From: an uncultured Bacteroidota bacterium
Lineage (GTDB): Bacteria > Bacteroidota > Bacteroidia > Flavobacteriales > Flavobacteriaceae
DNA length: 64,000 nt
Assembly: GCA_902512755.1 (NCBI GenBank)
Contig: CABXKB010000001.1
Span: 62,001 to 126,000 of the forward strand
Direction: 5' to 3'
Position 1 is the first letter of the stretch; each line of letters begins with the position of its first letter. Positions 35,210-44,557 of this stretch are shown piece by piece. The notes under the pieces were generated by a model. The model made no database searches and was not told the origin of the DNA. It saw nothing but the letters and a program-made list of their open reading frames with translations. Both the position numbers and the translations under genes were made by a program.

Positions 35210-35851
35210 TTAGAATGCAAGACCAAAACCAACATTTCCAATTAGAATACCGCCTTGGATAAGACCAGGAATTGGAGGCCTTTCTTCTGAAAAACTTTGA
35301 GTAATTCCATTAGAAGTTGACGTAAAATTTATAGTATCAGGTAAATTACCTAATCCAAATCCTACTTCAAAGCGAAAGTAAAACTTACCTCCGGTTTTTA
35401 CGCCTAATTTTATATTGGTCGTTTTAAAATTTAAATCTGTTGAACCTGAACCAGCTTCAGTAATTCCACCATTTTTAAAGGCTAGATTAAAAAAAGTGAG
35501 ATCAGCATCAAATTTGGCTTGACCTAAAGAAATGAAAAAGCCGTTTCCTTTTTGATTAAAATAGAAATTAGCGCCGTACTCAAAGTAAGAGAATAACTCT
35601 ACCTCATCGGGCGGAATTTTTAGCCTACTATAGTCAAGATAGGTTGAAACACGATTCCCCAACATAGGAAGTAAAACTTCTCCATTAAGCCCTATAACAT
35701 TTGGAATCCCAATCTTAAAACCAATATTTATACGTTTTATTCTTGTGCTGTCTAAGATTTTATTTTCAGTTTCAACTAATTGAGAATGACAAATAGTTGA
35801 ATTAAAAAAAAAGAACATTAGTAAAATTCCATAAATTGAAATGGTCTTCAT
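35210..35851 (-). CDS. small outer-membrane beta-barrel protein, function unknown
   Basis: This 213-residue protein has a signal peptide (ISIYGILLMFFFFNSTICHS) and a chain of amphipathic strands such as RVSTYLDYSRLKI, YFEYGANFYFNQKGNGFFIS and GKFYFRFEVGFGLGNLP, closing in GNVGFGLAF with a terminal aromatic residue. This fits an eight-stranded barrel. No family name can be given with certainty. It lies 41 bases upstream of the TonB receptor and 14 bases after the M28 peptidase in the same direction, so they may be co-transcribed. Confidence 0.6.
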   Translation of the reverse strand: MKTISIYGILLMFFFFNSTICHSQLVETENKILDSTRIKRINIGFKIGIPNVIGLNGEVLLPMLGNRVSTYLDYSRLKIPPDEVELFSYFEYGANFYFNQKGNGFFISLGQAKFDADLTFFNLAFKNGGITEAGSGSTDLNFKTTNIKLGVKTGGKFYFRFEVGFGLGNLPDTINFTSTSNGITQSFSEERPPIPGLIQGGILIGNVGFGLAF

Positions 35852-35865
35852 ATTGTTGGTTTAGT

Positions 35866-36843
35866 TTAATTTAATTTAATTCTATTTTTTCTATTTGCTA
35901 ATTCCCAAGCAGTGTAGAAAATTAGCTTTGTTCTTTTTTCTAAAATCGAATAATTTATTTTATCTGGAGTATCAGTTGGCTTATGATAGTCCTCATGAGT
36001 TCCACTAAAGTAAAAAATAACAGGTATATTTTTTTTAGCAAAATTATAATGATCACTTCGGTAGTAAAATCGATTAGGATCTTTTTCATTATTATATGTG
36101 TAATCCAATTCTAATTGAATGTATTTGTCATTTGTAACTTCAGAAATATCATGAAGTTCTTGACTTAATTTGTCAGCTCCAATGAGATAAATATAATTAG
36201 GATCAGCTGTTTCCCGTTTTGGATTAATTCGACCAATCATATCAATATTTAAATTGGCAACAGTATTTTCAATTGGATATAGGGGGTTTTCAGTATAGTA
36301 CTTTGACCCTAAAAGCCCTTTTTCCTCTCCTGTCACATGAAGAAAAACTAAGCTCCTTTTTGGTCCATTTCCTTCATTTTCAGCCTTCTTAAATGCTTCA
36401 GCTATTTCTAGCAAGGCTACATTCCCAGTTCCATCATCATCTGCACCATTATTTATTTCACCATTATTATCAATTCCTATATGATCAAGATGTGCAGAGA
36501 TCACTATGTGTTGATCGGGGTATTTTGATCCCTTTATTATTGCAGCTACGTTTTCAGTTTCAACTTTTTTTCCTTTAATGTTCAATGTCATTGGCTGCAA
36601 GTAATTTTGAGTTCTATCAGCCCTATTAATACCAGCTGTTATGTAAAAATTTTGCAAAAAATCAACAGCTCTTTTTTGACCTATAGTTCCTGTTTCTCTT
36701 CCTTGAAAATAATCTGAAGAATAAACATATAAATTCTCCATTAGTTCTTTTGCAGTTATAGTGTTGGCATAGTCAGAAACAATATTACTTTCTTGTGAAA
36801 TACTGATTTTAGCTATAAATAAAAGTATTATCGTTAAACGCAT
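35866..36843 (-). CDS. secreted M28-family zinc aminopeptidase
   Basis: This 325-residue peptidase has a short signal peptide (LTIILLFIAKISISQ). The di-zinc site is visible: His in VISAHLDHIG (about 115-124), the bridging Asp in NNGADDDGTGNVALLE, the catalytic Glu pair in TGEEKGLLGSKYY, Asp in NLNIDMIGRINP and the last His in GTHEDYHKPTDT. M28 enzymes release N-terminal amino acids from peptides; here this occurs outside the cytoplasmic membrane. Neighbouring receptor genes suggest peptide or nutrient scavenging, but this is inference. Confidence 0.88.
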   Translation of the reverse strand: MRLTIILLFIAKISISQESNIVSDYANTITAKELMENLYVYSSDYFQGRETGTIGQKRAVDFLQNFYITAGINRADRTQNYLQPMTLNIKGKKVETENVAAIIKGSKYPDQHIVISAHLDHIGIDNNGEINNGADDDGTGNVALLEIAEAFKKAENEGNGPKRSLVFLHVTGEEKGLLGSKYYTENPLYPIENTVANLNIDMIGRINPKRETADPNYIYLIGADKLSQELHDISEVTNDKYIQLELDYTYNNEKDPNRFYYRSDHYNFAKKNIPVIFYFSGTHEDYHKPTDTPDKINYSILEKRTKLIFYTAWELANRKNRIKLN

Positions 36844-36860
36844 CTTAAAATTTAATTAGA

Positions 36861-37658
36861 CTATTTTATTGAAATTAATGATTGTTTATTTTCTAAATAA
36901 GCTAGTATACCATCCCATAGCTTTATTCTTAATTCTAGAGCTTGTTTTGAATAGATTAAAACCTCATCCCATTTTTTATAATCTTGAGCACAAAGATGCT
37001 GAATCATCTCTATTGACATCGGTCCATGCTCCCCAGAATCTACTTCTATATGACGTTCAAAATAATAGATTAGATCTTCTAGATCTTCTCCTTGAGAAAT
37101 CTTCAAGTTTTTAATAATTTCAATAAACATATGAGGTATTAAATCTTCTCTTCCAAAAGTAAAAACAGCAGCAATTAAATGAGTTTTATTAGAGTAAACA
37201 ACCTCAAAGGTGAATTCTAAAAAGTTTTTAATATGTAGGGGAAGGGGAGCTTTATTTAAAATATTTGAAATACTTTCTCCAGTATTAATGGCCTCAATGA
37301 TCTCATCAATATTTTTTGTACTTGCTCCAAGGGAATTCATCGCTTCAAGATACATTTCAAAATGACTCATGGGAATGCCCTTTCTATTTAGATCTGACTC
37401 TTCTCCCCAAACAATTTCATTTATAAGTCGTGAAGCTTTTGGATAACCAGAGGGGCGCCAAGGAATCTCATTACAACTCAATAGATTTTGCAATTGTTTA
37501 AGTAAAGACATGAAGTCCCAAACAGCAAACACATGGTTTTCCATAAAGGATTGAATGTCTTTTATAGAATTTATAGATTTATAAACAGGGTGGTGTTTAA
37601 GTTTCTCCCTAAGCGGAAGGAGTTCTTGCTCTAGTCTTTCAATCATCTTCAAAAGCAT
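36861..37658 (-). CDS. DUF3050 protein, haem-oxygenase-like fold, possible di-metal enzyme
   Basis: This 265-residue all-helical cytoplasmic protein of the DUF3050 family belongs to the haem-oxygenase/TenA-like fold. Conserved potential metal ligands are E40 and H42 in FMENHVFAVWDFM, H99/E101 in SHFEMYLEA, E171 and H176 in GREDLIPHMF, and E201, H203, D207, H211 in YYFERHIEVDSGEHGP. This set recalls haem-oxygenase-like di-iron oxidases, but activity is unproven. It is divergent from a LysE-type exporter with 38 bases between the starts, and it follows the M28 peptidase operon boundary. Confidence 0.75.
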   Translation of the reverse strand: MLLKMIERLEQELLPLREKLKHHPVYKSINSIKDIQSFMENHVFAVWDFMSLLKQLQNLLSCNEIPWRPSGYPKASRLINEIVWGEESDLNRKGIPMSHFEMYLEAMNSLGASTKNIDEIIEAINTGESISNILNKAPLPLHIKNFLEFTFEVVYSNKTHLIAAVFTFGREDLIPHMFIEIIKNLKISQGEDLEDLIYYFERHIEVDSGEHGPMSIEMIQHLCAQDYKKWDEVLIYSKQALELRIKLWDGILAYLENKQSLISIK

Positions 37659-37696
37659 TATATTGGGGTGTAAATATATTGATAAATTTGCCTTTT

Positions 37697-38308
37697 ATGG
37701 AGCAAAACACAATTTTCCTCTTTCTTATTACTTCAGTAACTTTAACACTTTTCCCTGGACCAGATATAATGTATGTTATTTCCACTAGTCTAGCGAAAGG
37801 CTGGAGAAAAGGAATCCTTTTAAGCCTAGGGCTTTGTTCAGGTTTAGTTGTACACACTCTAATTGTTGTTTTAGGGCTTGGAAATATAATGCAAGCTTTT
37901 CCGCAAGCAATTCGAGTTATTGAATTATTTGGAGCCTCCTACTTGTTATTTATAGCTTATCGTCTTTTAAAAAACAGTAATCAAATTGAAGGCACCTCTT
38001 CTAAAAAAGAGATTTCAGAACGTCTTTTTTTTACAGGACTTTTAATGAACTTGAGTAACCCCAAGGTGACTCTTTTTTTTATTAGTTTTTTTCCAGGATT
38101 TATTTTTTCAGAATTTCTTTCTTATGAGTTTCAATTTTTAATTTTAGGTGCAATCTTTTTTATTCAAGCACTTATAATATTTATATTAACCACTATTGTT
38201 GCATATCGACTAGGTCAAAATTTCAAATTTTACAATAAACAATTGTTATGGAATAAAATTCAAGCAACTGTTTTATTCATTATTTCGATTATTTTAATAT
38301 ATCCTTAA
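37697..38308 (+). CDS. LysE/RhtB-family amino-acid exporter
   Basis: This 203-residue inner-membrane protein with about six helices has the LysE-type opening TLFPGPDIMYVISTSLAKGW (residues about 18-37) and the mid-protein NLSNPKVTLFFISFFPGF. Members export amino acids or related compounds. The ATG at 37697 is preferred over TTG at 37679 because it starts just before the first helix. It is divergent from the DUF3050 gene. Beyond its stop lies a stretch of broken frames. Confidence 0.85.
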   Translation: MEQNTIFLFLITSVTLTLFPGPDIMYVISTSLAKGWRKGILLSLGLCSGLVVHTLIVVLGLGNIMQAFPQAIRVIELFGASYLLFIAYRLLKNSNQIEGTSSKKEISERLFFTGLLMNLSNPKVTLFFISFFPGFIFSEFLSYEFQFLILGAIFFIQALIIFILTTIVAYRLGQNFKFYNKQLLWNKIQATVLFIISIILIYP

Positions 38309-38369
38309 ATTAATTAATACTGTCAAGCTTATTTAATGCCCTAGAGATGCTTTGCAGTCATTCAAACCA

Positions 38370-38640
38370 ATGATTTCAACAAACGATAAGATTGCCTATT
38401 ATCAGGTTTTATTAAAAGTTGGTATGACAAGGTAAATACCGCTTTTATCTTGGATGTTACAGTTTTGATGGTACTATAAGAGGTGAAGGGGGGGGGGGTC
38501 CAATGGCACAAGATAAATTAATTGGTAATATGCCCACTGAAAAATTAATTTCTTATTTCACTAATTGCAAAAAACTTCCAGAATCAATTGATGTATTAGC
38601 CTTCGAGAGTGCTTATAATTTTTCTCATAATTTATTATGA
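38370..38640 (+). pseudogene. broken reading frame with an 11-G tract
   Basis: ATG at 38370 opens 21 codons (MISTNDKIAYYQVLLKVGMT, then R, stop). One frame over, an open stretch from 38428 to the TGA at 38638-38640 reads QGKYRFYLGCYSFDGTIRGE, GGGG, then PMAQDKLIGNMPTEKLISYF and further to SHNLL. The glycine run is encoded by 11 consecutive G at 38488-38498. The two frames look like parts of one former gene split by a shift; the family is not recognised. An ATG at 38503 could still give 45 residues. The 360-base gap holds nothing else. Confidence 0.4.
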
Positions 38641-38673
38641 AAAATTAAAAACTCGATGAAGAAATTATTCTAA

Positions 38674-40095
38674 TTAAGAACTATTAAAACGCTTAATCAA
38701 TCTTTTTTCCCAATATAAATATTCATTAAGATCTTGATTATTTATTTTAAAAAACGGATATAATTCAGAATAACCCTTTTCTTTACTTAAAAGTGAATTT
38801 ATAACTTCTGCAAATCCACAAAACTTTGGATAGCTTTTTGAACCAAAACCAAGAACGGTATAATTTATCGATTTTAATTGTTTATATTTTTGAAATTGTA
38901 ATTCAAACCGATTGGCATTAGATGGAGCTTCACCGTCTCCATAGGTTGATGTCATTACAATAATTTTTTCTGCATTAGGGAAAATTTTATAATTATTTAA
39001 GCTACAAAAAGCCACCTTATTATTTTCTTTCTTTAGTTTTTTTAATAATCTTTTTACGAACTGGTAAGTATTGCCTGTTTCTGAGCCATATAGTATAATA
39101 ACTTTAGCTTCATTTAAATTATTTTTAGAAAATTTAAGTAATGCCCAACTAGTTCTTGATGTAATGAAAAGCCCTGAAAAAATAAAAAATAAAAGCGATA
39201 TTGCGGTAATTGTTAATAGAAAAGCGATGAACATATTACTTTCTCCTGTGTGAATCCAATATGCCCAAGCTTTAATCAAATAAGGGACAGAATGAATATC
39301 TTCAGTTAATATGCTATTATCTCCCCGCTGAAAAATAATAGTACGATTTAATAATTGAATTTTAAATGTATCATTTATTGAAGAAGAAAATGGATATATG
39401 ACATTTTGGACTTTATTAAGGAATAAATCATCTAGGTCAATATATCTTTCACCTGCTTTATACTCATGCTTAATAGATTTATTGTAATCAAAGACATATA
39501 GCCTTTCTGTGGTCAGGTAAAACCCACTAATTGCAGTAATAAAAACAGGGATTAAAAACCATCTTCCAAGTTCGACATGAAGCTTTCGAAAAAATTGACT
39601 TTCTTTAAAAGGGCCAAATATTTTAGTTAAACCACCAATTTTCTTAAGCAATAATATAAATCCAGTGAGTGCAAGTAATACTGTTAAAAAAGAAATAAAA
39701 CCCATTAGAAATCGCCCACTCTTTTTTAAAAATAAAGAACGATGCAAGTTCTTCATGAAGTTAGATAAGCTTGATCTTGGTTTAACATTGTCTATTTTCT
39801 CTCCCGTTTCTGGATTAACATATACTGTTTCAAATCCTTTGGAAGTAACTCCTTGCACCACAACAAAGTTTTTTTCAGTTACTGATATTTTATAGACTTC
39901 TTCAAAGTTGTTTTGAAGAGCATGCATGGTGTTTTTGAGACTGATTTTATCAAGACCAGAAATAGCTTCTTGCTTAGACTGGTCAACAAATGCTTCAATG
40001 CCCAGATAGGTTCCTGTGACTGATGCGATAATTAAAAAAATAGAAACACTTATCGCTAACAAGAAGTGAGTGCTTCTCCATATTCCTTTTATCAT
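38674..40095 (-). CDS. PepSY-type membrane protein with C-terminal flavodoxin domain
   Basis: This 473-residue inner-membrane protein has four membrane helices (about 10-30, 135-155, 178-198, 290-315) interleaved with PepSY-like periplasmic parts (VYVNPETGEKIDNVKPRSSL) and HRSLFL and HVELGRW histidines that may bind haem. Residues about 330-470 are a flavodoxin domain with the FMN loop ILYGSETGNTYQFVKRLL, TSTYGDGEAP and LGFGSKSYPKFCGFA. Many Bacteroidota homologues continue with FAD and NAD(P) reductase domains; this one stops after flavodoxin. It ends the reverse iron operon and overlaps the DUF2271 gene by 4 bases. Transmembrane electron transfer for ferric reduction is the likely role. Confidence 0.82.
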   Translation of the reverse strand: MIKGIWRSTHFLLAISVSIFLIIASVTGTYLGIEAFVDQSKQEAISGLDKISLKNTMHALQNNFEEVYKISVTEKNFVVVQGVTSKGFETVYVNPETGEKIDNVKPRSSLSNFMKNLHRSLFLKKSGRFLMGFISFLTVLLALTGFILLLKKIGGLTKIFGPFKESQFFRKLHVELGRWFLIPVFITAISGFYLTTERLYVFDYNKSIKHEYKAGERYIDLDDLFLNKVQNVIYPFSSSINDTFKIQLLNRTIIFQRGDNSILTEDIHSVPYLIKAWAYWIHTGESNMFIAFLLTITAISLLFFIFSGLFITSRTSWALLKFSKNNLNEAKVIILYGSETGNTYQFVKRLLKKLKKENNKVAFCSLNNYKIFPNAEKIIVMTSTYGDGEAPSNANRFELQFQKYKQLKSINYTVLGFGSKSYPKFCGFAEVINSLLSKEKGYSELYPFFKINNQDLNEYLYWEKRLIKRFNSS

Positions 40096-40592
40096 TTTTC
40101 TGGAAATATGAATTTGATGTTTAGAATAAAACCATTTCCTTCATATGATTTCTTCAAACTTTCTTCATTTAATGCGACATTAATATCGTCAGGATAATAT
40201 CCTTTATCTTCAACTGCAGTTTCGAATCGAAGATAATTAGCATTATCATAAAGTAATTTGGGAATTTCAAGTTGTAGAATTCTCGTTTCTCCTCCAGATA
40301 TTGTTGGGCCAGACACTCCTTCAATTAAAGGATAAAAGTCATCATCCAAGAATAAATTGTTTGCCTTAAGATGTTTCCAAAAAGACTTCATCTCTGAGAA
40401 CCAAGTTTTATCAGATCCTAAAACATAAATTGTTTTTAAATATATTTCTTCATTATCTATTATTGAAATCGAAAAATACGCACCTTCACCTCGATAGTCA
40501 GTCATTTCAACCATACACTTCAAAGAAATCATTTCTTCGCTTTTTGGATAGCACAAGAAAACTACTAGAAAAATATAAAATAAAATTTTCAT
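40092..40592 (-). CDS. DUF2271 periplasmic protein
   Basis: This 166-residue exported protein has a short signal (KILFYIFLVVFLCYPKS) and a DUF2271 domain, recognised by the order YFSISIIDNEEIYLKTIYVL, DKTWFSEMKSFWKHL and the GPTISGGETRILQLEIPKLL section. DUF2271 proteins accompany PepSY membrane proteins in iron-uptake loci. Its stop overlaps the ATG of the PepSY-flavodoxin gene (ATGA type), indicating coupling. The function is unknown; a periplasmic partner of the reductase is inferred from context. Confidence 0.78.
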   Translation of the reverse strand: MKILFYIFLVVFLCYPKSEEMISLKCMVEMTDYRGEGAYFSISIIDNEEIYLKTIYVLGSDKTWFSEMKSFWKHLKANNLFLDDDFYPLIEGVSGPTISGGETRILQLEIPKLLYDNANYLRFETAVEDKGYYPDDINVALNEESLKKSYEGNGFILNIKFIFPEK

Positions 40593-40740
40593 TAATTCAA
40601 AAATATCAAGTTTTGATTAATTCTGTTTTTTTCTTCATCAAATTTATACCCATTAAGAATAAAAAATAAATCATTAAATTCTTTACGATTAAACAATAAG
40701 TATAATGTTTATATCTCAATGATTTATTACAAGTATTCAT

Positions 40741-43164
40741 TTAAAATTTGATTTGTGTACTTAAATAAATATTTCTGTTTGGTGAGGTTATTATACCTGG
40801 GCCAGGATATCCCGTTGCTCTACGGGTAAAATAAGCTTCGTTTAAAAAATTATTTATTCCAAATTCTAATTTAATTTTATTTAACGTATAGGATCCAGAA
40901 AAATCTAATAGTTTGTAACTAGGAATAAGACCAATAACTCCACTCAAATTTCCTTTAATTGCATTTGATGAATCTGTGTATTGATTTGAAACAAAACTAT
41001 ATTGAAGATTAAGTGCTAAATTTTTGTATCCAAACTGAAGACCTGTTTTAATGTTATTTTCCGGTACAAATTCAACATTCTTACCAATTATTCCTGGAGT
41101 AGAAGATTCAGTATATTTTGATTTGATAAATGAATAATTTAAAAAGCTTTTTAATGAATATATTGTATTATCAAAATTCAGTAACTCTGAAATATTTAAA
41201 TCTATTAATGATTCTAAGCCATTCAGTCTTGCATTCCCCACATTTCCACGTTCGCTTTTAACACTTCCGTCTTGAAAAACTTTTTGAATAAAACCAATTC
41301 TATCTTGATATGCTATGTGGAAAAAATTTATATCAAATGAAATTATTTTATTTATTTTTCCTCTAATTCCTAAATCAAGAGTATAACCTTTTTCATCTGT
41401 GATATTTGGGTTAATTGCAAAAGCTGGATTAATAATGCTTATATCGGTGAAAGTAACTGATCGGTAGTTTTGGGAACCATTCCCATAAATTTCAAGAGAA
41501 TTAGGTGTTTTATAACTCAACCCAATTCCAAGTAGAATGAAAGATCTTTGACGTTCCTCTTCTGAATTTAGGGTTTCATTGAAAATAACATTTCCAGCTG
41601 CATCAGTGTTAATTTTTTGATAACTTCCCATAGTTGAGGTAAGAATATTTTCATATCTGATTCCAGGTGTAATTGAAAAGTCATCGTTCAAATAAAAAAT
41701 ATTTTCCGAAAACAGTGCAATATTTTTATTGGGATAAATATAATTTGATTGTTTACTATATCTAGGGTATTGTTCTTTATAGAATGAAAAATCAGGATCT
41801 GATAATGCTGATCCTGGTCCTTGAGCGGATGTATTTCGAGCCCTGTAATATTTTCCTCCTAAAAGTAAAACTGATTGATTATTTCCAAGGGTATAGTTTT
41901 GCAGCCACTTTAATTCAACTCCATAATTGTTAAAATCGCCTTTAATTAGGTCTCTTTCCTGATTAGGATCTATTTGACTTACACGATTTGATCGAAACCC
42001 CACGGAGTTACGTTGAGCATTTAAACCAAAAACATTTAGACTTAAATTTGAATTTTCTGAGAAACCATGTTCAAATTTTAAATTGTATAAAAACCAATAT
42101 AGCCCAAACCAATTCCTTTTTCTATTGCTTTGATAAGGATTTTCTTGAAAAAGATCATCAGTAAGTCCTCCTGCCTGTTGAGCTAAATAATCGAGATAAG
42201 TTACTTCTGCACTAACCTTTGTATCCTTAGAGATATCATGACTTAATTTAAAAAAGAAATTAGAAGAATTAAATTTTGAGTTGGGTCTAAATCCATTACC
42301 TTTTTTTAAATTAAAAAAACTAGCATATCGCCATTTTCCGAGTCGGCCATTCATTTGAGTAAAATTTGTGTAAAGGCCGTTCGAACCAAGTGTATTTCTT
42401 GTTAATAAACTAATTGGACGGTAAGTTGTTGTTTCTTTAAGTTTAAAATTTAACAATCCTCCAAATTGTGTTCCATATTGTAAAGAAGCTGCTCCTCGGA
42501 TAACCTGTATTTCTTCTAAAGCCTCTGCTGGCGGCGTATAATAACTTTCTGGATAACCTAATACATCTGCGCTTATGTCATAATTGTTTTGACGAGTATT
42601 GAAATTAGAAGTTCGATTTGGATCTAATCCTCTGCCTCCAATATGCAATTGAAGTCCAGCATCATCATTTTGATATATATTCAATCCAGAAATTTGATTG
42701 AATATCTGTCTAGCGTTGTTTGATGCAAGATTTGCCATTGATTGTTCTACAAGAATGACTTCAGTTTTCTTGCCAGCATAGATCGCTGTTTTTTCAAAGT
42801 CTTTCATTCTTTTTAGTGCAAAAATATCTTTCTTTTTTGCATTTAAAATAATCTCATTTAATTTTTCTAAACGTCGTGGAATAATAATATTCATGGTGCT
42901 TTTATCATTAAAATCAATTTCTTTTTCAATAATTGAATAATCGTTTGAAATAAAAACATAAGTAGCTTTAGAAGTTTTACTTTTAATTACAAACTTTTCA
43001 CCTTCTTCAATTTCATTAATAAAGCCCTCATTTTTATTATATACTTTAATAAAAGCTTTCAAGTCATCCTTTTCTTCAAGTTTAATGATACATTCGACAC
43101 TGAATTGAGCATAGCTATTGAAGCTAATGATTAAAAATAATAGACTATAAACCGTATATTTCAT
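40741..43164 (-). CDS. FecA-like TonB-dependent receptor (siderophore or ferric-chelate type)
   Basis: This 807-residue outer-membrane receptor has a signal peptide (YSLLFLIISFNSYAQ), an N-terminal beta domain (20-105), a plug (about 130-245) with RQIFNQISGLNIYQNDDAGL and QVIRGAASLQYGTQFGGLLN, and a barrel ending in NRNIYLSTQIKF. The plug and TGYPGPG-type C-terminal turn resemble Fe(III)-dicitrate/FecA-like receptors. It sits in a six-gene operon with imelysin and PepSY proteins, so iron or another metal chelate is the probable cargo. The 5' end overlaps the HTTM gene by 20 bases. Confidence 0.88.
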   Translation of the reverse strand: MKYTVYSLLFLIISFNSYAQFSVECIIKLEEKDDLKAFIKVYNKNEGFINEIEEGEKFVIKSKTSKATYVFISNDYSIIEKEIDFNDKSTMNIIIPRRLEKLNEIILNAKKKDIFALKRMKDFEKTAIYAGKKTEVILVEQSMANLASNNARQIFNQISGLNIYQNDDAGLQLHIGGRGLDPNRTSNFNTRQNNYDISADVLGYPESYYTPPAEALEEIQVIRGAASLQYGTQFGGLLNFKLKETTTYRPISLLTRNTLGSNGLYTNFTQMNGRLGKWRYASFFNLKKGNGFRPNSKFNSSNFFFKLSHDISKDTKVSAEVTYLDYLAQQAGGLTDDLFQENPYQSNRKRNWFGLYWFLYNLKFEHGFSENSNLSLNVFGLNAQRNSVGFRSNRVSQIDPNQERDLIKGDFNNYGVELKWLQNYTLGNNQSVLLLGGKYYRARNTSAQGPGSALSDPDFSFYKEQYPRYSKQSNYIYPNKNIALFSENIFYLNDDFSITPGIRYENILTSTMGSYQKINTDAAGNVIFNETLNSEEERQRSFILLGIGLSYKTPNSLEIYGNGSQNYRSVTFTDISIINPAFAINPNITDEKGYTLDLGIRGKINKIISFDINFFHIAYQDRIGFIQKVFQDGSVKSERGNVGNARLNGLESLIDLNISELLNFDNTIYSLKSFLNYSFIKSKYTESSTPGIIGKNVEFVPENNIKTGLQFGYKNLALNLQYSFVSNQYTDSSNAIKGNLSGVIGLIPSYKLLDFSGSYTLNKIKLEFGINNFLNEAYFTRRATGYPGPGIITSPNRNIYLSTQIKF

Positions 43165-44515
43165 CTTTCAATGGTAATATCCATTTTTTATTTTCAAAGG
43201 ATTCGATTTGTTTATTAAGATCAATATTAGGATCAATAAATCGTTGACTTGGACGCCCATTCAAGGCAACAAAACTATCCGCGAATATTTGAATATTTTC
43301 ATGACCTTGGTTTTCAAAATGATGAGCCAAATAATGAGCATATTCTAATATGAAGTCAGGCTGAAAGCTCATTTGTTTTTCCTGGAATGAACTCAAAAAA
43401 TCTGAATTATCAACATAGAATACTTTTTGCGTGACACTGTCTTTAACTTTGAAAGTAGTATATCCTTTCTTTTCCATAAGCATAACTCTCCAAGAAAAAC
43501 GATACCCTTGTTCGTTCCAGAACAATTCTCCAGGATAAGCTAAATGTCTAAAAGGAAAAAGAAGTTGAAAAATAAAAAAGCATATAAAAACAGGAAGAAC
43601 TAGACCATGATTTTTATGTTTAGAATAAATAGATTTATTATTTACTATCTCACTTTTATTAATAATATCTCCAATGTTTTTAATAATATTTCTTAGTTGA
43701 GAAATCCATTTTTGATGTATTGATTCGTCAAAAAAGATCAATGCGCAAAAAATCATTATAAAAGGGAACATTCCAATAGGTGGGAAAAAGATTTTTGTCA
43801 ACATATGAAAAATAATAACAAATAGAAAAGCAATTTTTCTAGTTTTCTTTGAAAGCAGAAAAAATGGTATAAACACATCATATAACATCCCGAACCAACT
43901 GGCTGCATGATGGATAAAATTTAATTGTAATATCTCGCCTATAATTGGAATGTCATATTTAGAGGTAAGCCAAATAGATAGTGGCTGGGCTTCTATTAGC
44001 CAATCAGAATTGATTTTTGCAATTCCAGCGTAAAAATACACAATACACAAGAATAATTTTAATGCATCAATGTTCCATGCAGGGACTTCATTAACTTTTA
44101 TATTTTTATCAGCATCTAAAGAGAAGTAACTTGCTGCTGGAAGAAAACATAACATAAATGCAACACAGCTTATAAAATAATAATGATTTAAATAGGTAGT
44201 TTTATCAATTAACTCGATGTATGTGAATATTAAAAAAAAACTTATGATAGAAAGTCGATAGCGATAACCAAGTATGATTCCTATGCTTGATATAATGCAA
44301 ATAGAATAAAGGAGATAATTAAAAACTCCTAAATCATTGACCCAGAAAAAACCGAAGTATTTAAAATGAAATTTAGGAGTGATATAAAGTGTTTCTATCC
44401 AATCATTCGCCCAAAAACGAACTAAAGCAATTAGCATCAAAAGGCCAAATAGAATGCGAAAAACAGCTAATGGGGCAGGATGTAAGGTGGCTTCTTTGAA
44501 ATATTTTCTAAGCAT
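43145..44515 (-). CDS. HTTM-domain membrane protein (vitamin K-dependent carboxylase-like)
   Basis: This 456-residue protein has an HTTM (horizontally transferred transmembrane) domain: residues 1-290 with about seven to eight helices starting PLAVFRILFGLLMLIALVRF and including KLFLCIVYFYAGIAKINSDW. A soluble C-terminal part (about 320-456) has RHLAYPGELFWNEQGYRFSW and WRVMLMEKKGYTTFKV, as in gamma-carboxylase homologues. Bacterial HTTM proteins have unknown chemistry. Its steady place between imelysin and the FecA-like receptor suggests a role in metal uptake or receptor modification. It overlaps the receptor gene by 20 bases. Confidence 0.85.
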   Translation of the reverse strand: MLRKYFKEATLHPAPLAVFRILFGLLMLIALVRFWANDWIETLYITPKFHFKYFGFFWVNDLGVFNYLLYSICIISSIGIILGYRYRLSIISFFLIFTYIELIDKTTYLNHYYFISCVAFMLCFLPAASYFSLDADKNIKVNEVPAWNIDALKLFLCIVYFYAGIAKINSDWLIEAQPLSIWLTSKYDIPIIGEILQLNFIHHAASWFGMLYDVFIPFFLLSKKTRKIAFLFVIIFHMLTKIFFPPIGMFPFIMIFCALIFFDESIHQKWISQLRNIIKNIGDIINKSEIVNNKSIYSKHKNHGLVLPVFICFFIFQLLFPFRHLAYPGELFWNEQGYRFSWRVMLMEKKGYTTFKVKDSVTQKVFYVDNSDFLSSFQEKQMSFQPDFILEYAHYLAHHFENQGHENIQIFADSFVALNGRPSQRFIDPNIDLNKQIESFENKKWILPLKDEIYGL

Positions 44516-44557
44516 TGTTCTAATAGCTCTTAATCCAAAATAATATATTTAATTTAA

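Noticed and set aside
36393-36578. His-rich 61-codon plus-strand frame
   Set aside because: It is the antisense shadow of the zinc-site region of the M28 peptidase.
37639-37857. 72-codon minus-strand frame over the LysE gene start
   Set aside because: It overlaps LysE, whose family motifs and membrane segments are clear.
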